DNA of 64,000 nucleotides from positions 1,736,001 to 1,800,000 of the forward strand of contig CM028882.1 in assembly GCA_016801885.1 (NCBI GenBank). Direction: 5' to 3'. Under the pieces are notes generated by a model that was not told where the DNA came from, did not search any database, and saw only the letters and a list, made by a program, of their open reading frames with translations. The position numbers and the translations under genes are program-made. The stretch comes from Toxotes chatareus. Its lineage: Eukaryota; Chordata; Actinopteri; Toxotidae. Below, one piece after another: positions 24,601 to 36,600 of the stretch; position 1 is the stretch's first letter, and each line of letters starts with the position of its first letter.

Positions 24601-27600
24601 AAAACCCCAGATCATTATGCTCCCCCCGTTGTACCTCATTGTTTTAGAGGATGTTTTCATGTTAGTATGCAGTGCTCTTTGTGGCTGGACCACAACAGTA
24701 AGGCCAGCCTCACAAATGTCTGTGAATGACTGAGTGATGAAATTACACCAACTTAGTCCCTGCCTGTTCTGTCATCTGACAACAGAAACAGAAAAACATG
24801 TCAATGAGAGAAGCTTTATAGTGAATTCAGCTGCATTAACCCTGTAAAACCTGACATCAAAAAATAGCCAGAAAATTCAAATTATTTGGAACTGAGATGT
24901 TTATTAAACCTTAAAATAAAATCCAAAAAAAAAAAAAAAATTGCCATTTTGTTTCTGAGATTTTCGATGATTATTATACTCCCATTATTATACTTTTTGC
25001 TCATGACAATGTTAACTTTAGATACAAAAACAAATTTTGCCCATAACATTCAGGCAATATAGAACATGTCAGGATTTTTTTCTCTTAGTTTTTTTTTTTT
25101 TATATATAACTTTCTGCAGCCTTTTTATTTCTTTTCGTGGTAGGCTGTGGAACCTGTGGGTTCACATTTCCCTCAGGTTCAATGCCAACAAAAGAGGAAA
25201 TCAGGTTCACTGCTTTGTTGTCATACCATTTTACAATGTCATGGTTCACTCTGATGGCAGAATACATGTATCAGGTCATATACAACAGGTTTTTACGGAA
25301 AGTATTGATCAGTTTGATGAAATAGAGGTCTCAGAAACCCTTGTATCAAATATTATACAAATGGCTTTATAGGGTTAAATGACTCTATATGTGAGCGCAG
25401 AGAGTTAGATGCTCACTTCTAGGGAGAGTAGCCTCAGAACTACACTATCTCCACTTATAGACAGTTTGTCTGGACTGAAGAACATTGAACTCTGAGATCA
25501 CTTTGTAACCTTCTCAACATTCATGCAAATCAACAGTTCTTGACTCTGACTCTTCTGAGATCTTTCTTATAAGGCATGGTTCACATCAGCTGATGCTCCT
25601 TACGTAACTGACTCCTGACTCCAGTCTGTTTATGTTGATGTCATTAGTCCAAAGGTTCACATACCACACCATTGAGTGTTTGAATGATGTTATTTAGTAT
25701 GGACAACAACAATACAATGGTTTGTGTGTTATCAGTAACAATAGATTGAGTTTTTTAAGTAAATAAATAAATGCAGATAATTTAAAAAGGGTCACTTACT
25801 TTGTCTTGCCACTGTGTCTGTGTCACAGTCTGGGTGCAGGGACTTTTAGGTTGCTTGGTTCAAAAGTAACCAGACACTGTAGTAACATTAGAGACTGTAA
25901 TAACAGCAGAGACTGTAGTAACAGCAGAGACTGTACCTTTATTGTTGGTTTCTGTGGTGACTGGATATTAGATAGTTTGTGTGGCAATTATTTGAAATGT
26001 CAGAAGTTAGAATATGAATCAAATGAGTTTCTCCAGAGTGTCAGAAAATCGGTCCTGTGTTTGGTGAACTGTTACAAACCCCTGCCTAAATAGCATCCTG
26101 CATCTGCTAATGGAAAGTGATTTAAAATGTTAAACAGATGAACATGAACAGAAAGTGCATGTGTTCCTTCAGTATGTAACATAGGTTGTGTGGGTTAAGC
26201 CTAACACTGTAGAGGTGTAACATACTGCTCTCTCCTTCGTGTCTCAATATTATTCTTCTGGAAGGGGAAATGAGGAAATATTTTGGGGTCAGTTTCACTG
26301 AGGGCAGAGAATGTGGAGAATTTGAAAGTGTATGAATAAAGATCATTGATCTCAGTGAATACAGCAGTGAGGGCTGGACCATACACACAGTGCCAAACAC
26401 TCCTATTAATGGAATCTTTCAATATCTTTGAGTTATTAATAATCAAATCTGCAAAATACTGACCATTTACAAAGCTGACAAAATGCACCAGGATGTTGAA
26501 ATTCCTGTTTGTAACTCTGATACTTCATGTTCTGCTCACAGAGTAAGTTTGTTAAACACAACTCTGTAACTCTGATCCCTATCACAAATACCTTTACCTT
26601 AACAAAGATTCATGTGTACAAGATGTTTTCCTCCAGCACTGATGAGTCACGATGATATAGGATTATTAAACGTTGGAGTGATGTCGTCTCCCTGTGGCCC
26701 TACATTTATGTGGAGCCACAGTTAGAGGTGGATTAAAGCAGCAAAGGAGCTGCTTGTTGATGCATGTCAGTGCATTGATTTTGTATTGGGTTGTGAGTGA
26801 TGCCAAAATGTGGTTGACCACAGAACAGTCCTGAATGAGGCAGAACGGCTACAGCTGCTGTGCAGCTTTCATTATATGGCCAGTGGACAAGGTGTCTTCA
26901 GAACCGTACTGTCCTCTTAGTGGTGCAAACAGAAGCCAGTCTAACATCAGACCGGTTGGATTCTGGCTGGAGACCTTTGCAGCATGTTGGACTCCTCTCT
27001 TGCTCCCATGCCTCCTCTCTGTATCTACTTTACGCTCCCACTAGCTAATAATAAAAATATCTTGAAAATAACGAGATGCATTTCATTCAGACATGGAGAC
27101 TTCTCACGCCAAACCCACTGATCTAATGCTGGCTCCTGATCACTGGCAGACAGGTTGTGCTGAGCAGCTCCCAGCTACAAATATGAAACAGAGCACTTTG
27201 CTGGAATCCTCACCATGCTGCCGGACTGTAGATGAATCAAAGTTAAACAAAAGAGTAACACTGAGGACAGAAGGGTATCCCTCCATGTGTTCAGTCTGAA
27301 CATCCTCCAACACAAGGGTTGTGTGCGCGCTGCAGTGTTGCTGTCTGGCAGCTCCAGACACACTGTAGCCATGAAGCTGTCAGTGTGTAAATGGGCTCCT
27401 GAGACTGAGTTAAGTCCAAACTTACCTCTTATCTTCTCTCAACACATGGAGTCAAGATGAAAGTCTCTCTGCTTTCACCTGCACACATCAAATCCGTGTG
27501 TCTGTCTGCTTTCCATCTGTGTTCCTGTCTCCTTCTCTCACAGTGAGCAGTAACTGGACTTCTCAAACATTTTCATGACTCTGGCCCCTAAACCAACCTG

Positions 27601-30600
27601 ATCTCTTATTTATTTCATACAGTGCATCTGCTAACTGATTTATAAACAAATTAAACAGTGGGTGTTCTTCCAGTACCAGTGGGTGGGTGTATGATTATGC
27701 TGCATCTTTCTTCATTTCTTCAGATCCCATTCAAGTTTTATACATAGTGTCTCCTCTTGTGAACCATGGACATTAGTTTACTGTGGTTAGTCACAGAAGG
27801 CAAACAGTATGGTATAACATACCAACAACCAGTACCTTCATATAAAAATGGATGCCTCCACAGCACTTCACTCAGCCTTTTCCCGCATGGACTTAACAGG
27901 CAGCTGTGTGGTAGACTGCAGCTCGTGGTCCATAGTTCAAGCTTTTAGTGCATTCTCAGAGCCCAGTCATGTGTGACTGGCATCTCAGTGGTGGAGGAAT
28001 TATGAGAAGGACAAAGAGTGAGTGACAGAGTGATGAAGTTACTGTATAAATCATTCTCTGGGGAAAAAAGACATGCATAGTCATGACATGTCAGTGAAGA
28101 CATTTTTTACTATGCTCCTTCGTCAGATGAGAATTGTATTCTGGTGTGTGATGACTGTTTCCTGAATCTGAAAATCTTCTTAATCTTAGTATTTGGTTTG
28201 TCCCCTTTTGCTTTAATGACCGCACTCAAGCTGTGTGGACTCTGGAAGTTTGTGCTAAACCTGATGACCCATGTTATTCCAGTATGATTTTACAGTTTCT
28301 TGTAGTGCCACAGAATGCTTGGCTTTCTCTGTCGTAATGCGTGTCTCATAAATGTTCGGTGGGGCTGAGGTCAGAAGATTGTGGAAAGAAACAACAGTCA
28401 GGACTCCCTGGTCTTCAGATGGTTCTTTCAAAGCTTTGAGGCGTGTTCAAGCTCATTGTCCTGCAGCAGTATGAATCCTTCTCCACAAAGATGCAAACCA
28501 GAGGGTGTAGCATGAAGGATGAAGTGGTGCTTCTTCTTGGTGTAAGGAACAACAGAGGGTCCAGATACCTGCCCCAGCTGTATGCCACACACCTGTCTAT
28601 AAAAATGTAGCAGTGAGACTGCCTAGTAGCAAAAACAGAGACTGTATCTCCCTGGTATTGGCTCATCACTGGTTACCAGTAAAATATGGAATTGATTTCA
28701 AGATTCTTTTAATTTTTAAAGTTTTAAAGCTCTGCTTTACAGAGCAACAGTGGCTTTGCAAAGTTATATTTAAACAGGGTAGTGCTTTTAGCTAAATGCT
28801 AATATCAGTATGTTAACATGGTCACAATGAAAATGCTAACATGATAATATTCAACAGTATTTGCTATGTTCTTATTTTAGTGTGTTGACATGCTTTTGTG
28901 TGTTAATCATAGACTGTATAAGACATGGACGTAGCACCCGTGACATCATCCATTGTTTTCGGGGAGTCCGTTTCGTGACCAAACCAAGGGGGGAGTTGTA
29001 GGTTTCAACAGTGAGGATCACTTCTGCGTTCAAAAAGCTGCAGTTCCTATGGCTGCCGCTGGGGGCTGGCTCCAGAAGTGAGCAATTCTCCATTGACCGC
29101 CAACTTTACAGCCTAAAAACAACATGTTTACAGCCTGGTACATTTTTTGTTTTTGGTCTCTTTTGATAGTTTCCACCTCCGTGAACACTGTGAGGGGGGT
29201 GAATTTTTTTGTACCACAACCGTTTTCGTGTTATTTAGGCCTAATAAATTGGGGCGTGGTTACATTCAGTGACAGCCCGTAGACAGGCACTGACAGTTAG
29301 CTCGTTGCTAAAGCATCGGCTGGGCTAGGCGGCTACATCTAGAGGCCTCCGGCTAACTCCAGCGGTTGACAGGGGCTGCAGTGTCCGTGTTTGTTTGCCA
29401 ATGTTCGGATAGGTTTCTGTGACAGTATGGCTTGTTGTAGTGTGGACTGTACTAACCGACCGTCTAAGGAGTTTGTGTTGCAGTTTTTTCGGTAAGTAAA
29501 TTTCTCACTATTTTACCTGGATGTTTGCGCTTATTAGCATGTATTAGTATATTTTGCTGCTGGCTTTTGACTTAATTGCCGATTTCTGGTCGCTGCTGAT
29601 ACAGATAGAGGACCGGAGCAGCTAATGTTAGGAACGCTGTTGCGGTGTGTTCCCGTTTATTGAGGGAATACTAGGCTACAATTTTATTTCATCTTATTTT
29701 TCTGTTTAAAAAGTCCGACATTGCATGGACAGAGCAGCTCCGTCAGTAAGCGGCTGCTGTAAGTGAATAGTGGATGGAGGCAGCGGTGAAAACCGGTAAA
29801 TATTAAGTATTAAACATTTCAATATATTATTATCATCATTTTTTAAAAATCGTTTTCATTAATAATAATGTCAATAACAACAATAATAATAATAATAATA
29901 ATTACATTGTTTTTAACGTTTTAATATATTTTATCAATATGAAATGATAATGATTCTTTCAGTTAAATAATAGGCTAGAAATAAATTTCCCCCCACAACT
30001 CCACCAAACCCTGCAGCTCCATCTAAAATCTCTCTTTCTGAAACAGTCATGTTTAAAACACAGCAGCAACATTATGATCTGTGTTTTATGCTGTGTGTCG
30101 TGGTTACACGGGGTCGAGCTAGTCGGGTCGGACTCGGGGACTGTCGTGTGATGGATGTAGCTGCGTGTAGCTGCCGCTTAGCTTTTTAGCCTAGCTGATT
30201 AGCTGATTAGCCTTAGGCTAGCTCTGTGTCGTGTTATTTACCATAAAAGCCAACAGAAGAGCGTTTTTCTGGTTAACTCCTTTATTGTCTTACCACAGGA
30301 CTCTCTTAACTTCCTGTTATAGCGTACCGAACGTGTCCTTCAAAATAAAAGCACATGGACATATGCAATTCCGCCACATCTCCCCTTTTCCTTTTAGAAG
30401 AAGAAAAAAAAGCATTTGAAGCCATACCGGTTTTATCCAACTATAATAAACTCTCTCAAACTCTTATGCCTTCATTAGTTGAACTCAAAACATCCTTCAG
30501 AACAAACTTTTCTCCATTTCACCCACTTATCCAACCTCCCCCAATTCTTTTTTTTTTTCTTTTACAAGTCCAGTCTCTGAGGTTTTACCACCACTCTGCC

Positions 30601-33600
30601 AAACCTAGTTCTGGTAGGGACGGGTGCACATATCTTTTGAGTCTGGTGTGGGGACTGAAGGTGACCCGGTGTGTTTTGATCAGTCTCAACTGGCGGAGTA
30701 GGTGTGCAGGGTGTCCGACTCTCAGGAACAGTCTCTGGCATGGGAACAAGATGATGCCTGTTGCGCCTAATGGTGCCTGTAGGACTGTCCACTACATATG
30801 AGCGGGGTGTGGAGTGGGCTGAGACCACCGTGCCTTGAGTCTTGGTGTCGGTAATCCAGACTGGCTGTCCTGGTGTGAGGTGACGCAGATTCTTCACTCT
30901 GTGTCTCAAGTTGAATACTCTTGTGTCTTTTATCTTCCTTTCTCTGTCTTTCTCAGCAACCGTATCTCTGTCTGGGAGCTCTGGGCTGAGTAGAAAGGGG
31001 TGCTGGGGCACTGGTGTACGAAGCCTGCGTCCCATTAGCCGTTGAGCAGGACTGTAGCCATTACACAATGGCGTAGCTCTATATGCCAACAGAGCGAGAT
31101 ATGGATCTTGAGTTTTCTTTAGCAGTCTTTTCACTGTCTGTACCTGTCGTTCTGCTTCCCCATTGCTTTGAGCAAATCTTGGGCTGCTCGTGACATGTTT
31201 GAATCCGTAGGCCGCTGAAAAGTCTGTGAACTGTTGGCTGGAAAACTGTGGGCCATTGTCACTGTAAAACAGTTCTGGGATGCCATGTCTAGAAAAAATG
31301 GACTTCAAGTGTACAATCACATCCTCTGAACGTGTTGGTGTTAGTTTAGCAATCTCCACAAATCTTGAGTAGTAATCTACTACAAGCAGATAATTGCAAT
31401 TATTTAATGTGAATAGGTCTGCTCCCACCTTTTGCCACGGCCTTTCTGGGAGCTCACTGGGCAACAGCGGCTCCACAGGATTGGTGCGTTCTCTGATGCA
31501 AGTGGTGCAGTTTGTCACTAGTTCCTTCAGTTGGCTGCTTAGGCCAGGCCACCACACTGTGTCTTTAGCCCGTTCTCTGCATCTGGTCATCCCTTGATGT
31601 CCCTCATGAAGGGCCTGTAGGACAGAGCTGCGTATCGCTGTGGGAATGACAAGCCTGGAGCCTTTAAGTAACAGTCCGTCATGTACAGTAAGTACAGCTC
31701 TTTCTGACCAGTATCTTTTCACTGGACCTGTGAGTTTACTGTAGTCTGGCCAACCTTTCTGACAAAATGACATAACTGATGAGCAAACACTGTCTTCTTT
31801 CAACTGATCCCTCAGCTTTGCCATGTATGTTGAGCTGGCTGGCATGTTGTGGATTACCTCATCAACATAGATGTTTGTCTCTTCCATGAGATCTTTGTCT
31901 GTCCTCTTAAAGTTTGACCTAGTGGTGACAGGTGCCCGTGAGAGAGTGTCTGCTGTATGTAGCTCCTTGCCAGGTGTGTGCGCGATAGAGTAACTGTACC
32001 TCATCAGCCTAAGTCTAAATCTCTGGATTCTAGGAGGGAGCTCTGTTAGTGTCTGGTGACCTAGCAGGCTAACAAGTGGCTTATGATCTGTCTCTAGGAC
32101 AAAATGTCTCCCAATAAGGAAGTCTCTGAATCTTTCACATCCCCATGTTAATCCTAACGCCTCTTTTTCCACCTGAGCATACCTCTGTTCAGTCTCTGTC
32201 ATTGAACGTGAGGCGTATGCAACGGGCCTCCACTGTTCTCCCTCTTTTTGCAGAAGGACAGCACCTAGTCCATATGAAGATGCATCCGCTGACAGTTTCA
32301 GCTCTTTGTTGGGGTCGTAGAGTGTCAGCACTGGAGGTGAGGTGAGATCGTTTTTTAGCTGAACAAATGCATTTTGTTGTGCACAGCTCCAGATCCACTG
32401 ATATTTCTTGGAGAGAAGGTCTCTCAGTGGTTTGTCTTTCTCTGCCAGTCCTGGGATAAATTTCCCCAGCTGGTTGACCATTCCAAGGAAGCTGCGGACT
32501 TCACCTACATTAGAAGGCTCTTTCATGTCTCTTACAGCTTTTGTCTTGTCTGGGTCTGGCTGCACACCCTCAGCAGACAGGATGTGGCCAAGGAACTTGA
32601 CTTTGTCTCTGCTCAGCTCACACTTCTCCATATTAAGCGTGATGCCGGTTTCCTGGAGCTTGTGCAGCACTGCATGAAGCCTCTGGTCATGCTCCTCTTG
32701 ATCTTTTCCCCACACAAGAACATCATCCATGTGGCAGACTACTCCCTGCAGCCTGTCGAGGATCAAGGACATCCTGCGCTGGAAATGTTCTGGAGCAGAA
32801 GCTATGCCGAAGGGCAATCTGTTAAAATAAAAACGTCCAAAGGGAGTTATGAACGTTGTGTACCGTGCTGACTCTGGGGACAATGGAATTTGCCAAAACC
32901 CTCTATTGGCATCTAATTTGCTGAAGAGTTGAGCTCCTGCAAGCGATCCGAGCGTCTGCTCTACAAAAGGTAGGATATATTTCTCTCTGCAGACTGCTTC
33001 ATTAAGGCGGGTGAGGTCTACACAGATGCGCACTGAGCCATTTTTTGAGGGCACTGGAACCATCCCTGAGCACCATTCTGTTGGCTCTTCCACACTTGAG
33101 ATGACTCCCAGACTCTGCGATAGGATGGATAGGAGGAACTTTATTGTCACTTGCACAGAAGTACAGGCGAAATTTCGTTAAGGAGTATAGCCTCCGGGCT
33201 GCAGCAAAATGTTTGCGCCGCCACCGCTTTCCTGAAAGTTAATTTGCAAGTTGCAATACATACATTTGACACACAGTCACATCATACATTATGACCTTTG
33301 TACACAGTACACGTGGTAACATGCTGGAATTTTTCATGGACACATAGGGAGGGAGGGGGGGGTTACAAAAGATAAGGTGCGGAGGCAGACGGTAGATGGG
33401 GGTGGGTAGGGAGGGAGTGTGTGTGCATCAGTCTATGAGAAGTGTTTGCGATTTGTATGACCTAGACTGCCAGGATGTTTACGGGTCAGTTCATCAGTTG
33501 TCCTTGAAGGGAGATACGAGCTGCATAGGAATTTGATAGGAGCACAGCTGCAGAGCTATTCTTCTAGGCCGGGAGAGGGGGGGGTGAGGGACAGAAACAA

Positions 33601-36600
33601 TACAGCCAATATGCACAAAGCAATTTTTATCGATCTGCGTTGAATTTATCTAGATCAGTAGTCAATCGGACTGGTATCGGTGCTCATCATCCCCTGCAGA
33701 TGCATAGAGTAAGCCGACATCTCCTCAAGCTTGACAGACAGTCCCTTCACCGATCTCAACAGGTGTTCGGACTGTCTTCCGATGTTATCACTTCGTCTCT
33801 GTTCCTCCTCAGATCGGGCTGAGATGTCACTGATCAGTCCTTCGATCCGAGCCATCTTCTGATGGAATTCCGTCAGCCGAGTATCCATGAACCCGAGGTG
33901 CTGTTTTATCTCCGTGCTTAGCGGTAGTGCCAATCTGCCAGCAGCGGTTTTTCCAATTCTCCGATAGATCAGGGCAATACCCAGGCCAATCAGTAGTATC
34001 CCTGCTATCAATGTCCAATAGATAAATAGATCCTCCACGTCTTCCAGGGACAGCGCTTCCAGGCATACCAGACGCCAGGAGTCCCAAGCATCTCGGACAT
34101 ACCCCGCAGCGAATGTCCCCTCAGGGCAGAGTGGTTCTCCCGGTGATTCTTTTCTTTGTGGGAAGATTTTGTCCAATGCACTGAGTGACCAGTTAATAAG
34201 CTCCATCTCAAAAAATATATCCCAAGAGTAGCAGAGCAGGGTGCTTCAGGAAAAAAAAAAAAAAAAATCACAAAGACGAGACGAGAGAAACAAAAAGCAA
34301 GCCAAGAGAAAGTAGGAGCAGTCAGAAACACGTCTGCACTCCTCAGAAGCAGGAAGTAGGACCACCTGCTCTCCCTTGCATAGTGACTCTGTGTATTTGC
34401 CTATGACAGAGAGTGGTGTGCCACCTGGGCCAAAAAGTGGTCTGTCTGTTTCCATTAGAGGGGAGTCTCTGTCAGCGATGGAGTAGTATGTCTGGGCTGG
34501 AATGGCTGAAACATCAGCTCCTGTGTCTATCTTGAACCTCACTTTGTGGCTTCTGATAGTTCAATCTGTGTACCAGGGGTCTGTGCCTGCGTCCACTGAG
34601 CCCAGGAACAAGGGTGTATCCTTGCTATCTGTACTGGTTTCCACTGCATGTACTGCTTTGGCTGACTTGCAGACTTTACTGTAATGTCCCTTTTTTCCAC
34701 ATGTGTGGCATGTCACCTCTTTAGCTGGGCACTGCCATTTTCCATGTGCAGGGGCTTTTCCACACCTGTAGCACTGCTGGCGATCGGTTGGTGTTTTTGA
34801 CTTTGTTGTCATGTTTTTATGCTGAAATGATGTCTTTGGTGTGGGTTGCCTTTGTTTCTTGTGCTTTGCCATCACTGCATCAATTTCTCCTTTTGCTTCA
34901 CCCCTGAGATCTGTTTGCTGTCTTTTGATCACTTCCAACTGCCGTGCCATGTTCACTGCCTTTTCCAAGGTCAAGTTTCTGTCTAGCTGCATCCTCTCTG
35001 CTAGACTTGTGTCTCTGAGTCCCACTACAAGGCGGTCTCTTATTAACTCGTCGTGAAGTGCACCATAGCTACAGTTTTCAGCTAAGGTATGCAAAGCAGT
35101 GATGAAGGAGTCCACTGTCTCATTAGTCTGTTGTACTCTTTGGTTGAATCTTGCTCTTTTCGTATATTACATTTTTCCTAGGCACGAAATATGTTTCAAA
35201 AGCGTCTTTTACTGCTCCATACTGTTGTCTCTGTGCGTCGGATAAAGCTTGGCCCGTGGGATATCATCTGCTTCATCCCCATGCAGTAGATTAACGTGTT
35301 TACCTGGTTAGCTTGTGAGCTAAGATGCAGGTTGCTTGCTAGTCTGAATCTTTCAAACCGCCTGATCCATCTTTCCCAATCTTGGGGTTTTGCAAAGTCG
35401 AATGCTTCTGGTGGTTGAATCGTGAACGTTGCACATGGCGGTGGAGTAGCAGGGTCGGCTGCAAGCTGGGGAGCCTGTGCGATGGGAGCACTCGCGTCGC
35501 CACCGTCCATCGTCATTTTCTTTTCTTTTTCGATGTAAATTTGCAAAAACCTTTACTCTCCCGCTGCCTTTCCTCTGCTTCCTACTGATATCCCACTTCT
35601 GACACCATGTCGTGTTATTTACCATAAAAGCCAACAGAAGAGCGTTTTTCTGGTTAACTCCTTTATTGTCTTACCACAGGACTCTCTTAACTTCCTGTTA
35701 TAGCGTACCGAACGTGTCCTTCAAAATAAAAGCACATGGACATATGCAATTCCGCCACACTCTGTTGCTCCGAGCTAAGTGGCCGGGTTCTTGTCCGGCT
35801 GACCCCGACTGACCCGTAGAGTGACCGCCTCTTTGCCAAATATGGAAAGTACACTCCCACTAAAATCCAAGGTGGTGCAGCTCAAATGCCGACAGAGAAC
35901 CCGGCCACTTAGCTGGGAGCAACCGAGCTAGCCTAAGGCTAATCAGCTAATCAGCTAGGCTAACAAGCTGAGCAGCAGTTACACGCAGCCACATCCACCA
36001 CACGACAGTCCTCGAGTCCAACCCGAATAGCTCGATCCCGTGTAACCGTGACACAGCATACAACAGAGATCATAATGTTGCTGCTGTGTTTTAAACATGA
36101 CTGTTTCAGATAGAGAGGTTTTAGGTGGAGCTGCAGGGTTTGGTGGAGTTGTGGGGGGAAATGTATTTCTAGCCTGTTATTTAACTGAAACAATCATTAT
36201 TATTTCATATTGATAAAATATATTAAAACGTTATATGTATAACGTATATTAAAACATTATTATAAATGATAACATCAAAATAATGATAATAATAATAATA
36301 TATTAAAATGTTTAATGTTTAATGTTTAATATTTACCGGCTTTCACTGCTGCCTCCACCCACTATCCACTTACAGTTACAGCAGCACACAAACAACAGCA
36401 GCCGCTTACTGACGGAGCTGCTCTGTCCATGCAATCTCAGACTTTTTAAACAGAAAAATAAGACGAAATAAAATTGTAGCCTAGTATTCCCGCAATAAAC
36501 GGACTCTGAGAGCATGGACATTGTCATTACTTCCGCAGGTTTGGTCATAAACCAAGGCTCTTTTCCAGTCTGTCTCTCAGATGAAGATATATGTCACTGA

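Larger units (their letters stand above)
30227..35759 (-). mobile_element. Ty3/gypsy LTR retrotransposon, 5.5 kb, with foreign internal segment
   Basis: Two identical 152-bp LTRs (30227-30378 and 35608-35759) with TG...CA ends are flanked by the 5-bp duplication CTCTG (30222-30226, 35760-35764). On the minus strand: 5' LTR, tRNA-Leu primer site, gag, protease, foreign block, RT-RNase H-integrase, polypurine tract, 3' LTR. Pol order RT-RH-IN marks Ty3/gypsy. Identical LTRs point to a recent insertion, yet the element is defective: gag is frameshifted and the protease end and RT start are missing. Confidence 0.92.

Noticed and set aside
25037..25372. 111-codon frame in the piggyBac MITE
   Set aside because: Runs through T-rich sequence, ends at the terminal repeat and has no transposase motif.
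32374..32871. + strand open frame within the gypsy pol region
   Set aside because: Mirror of the intact minus-strand RT frame.
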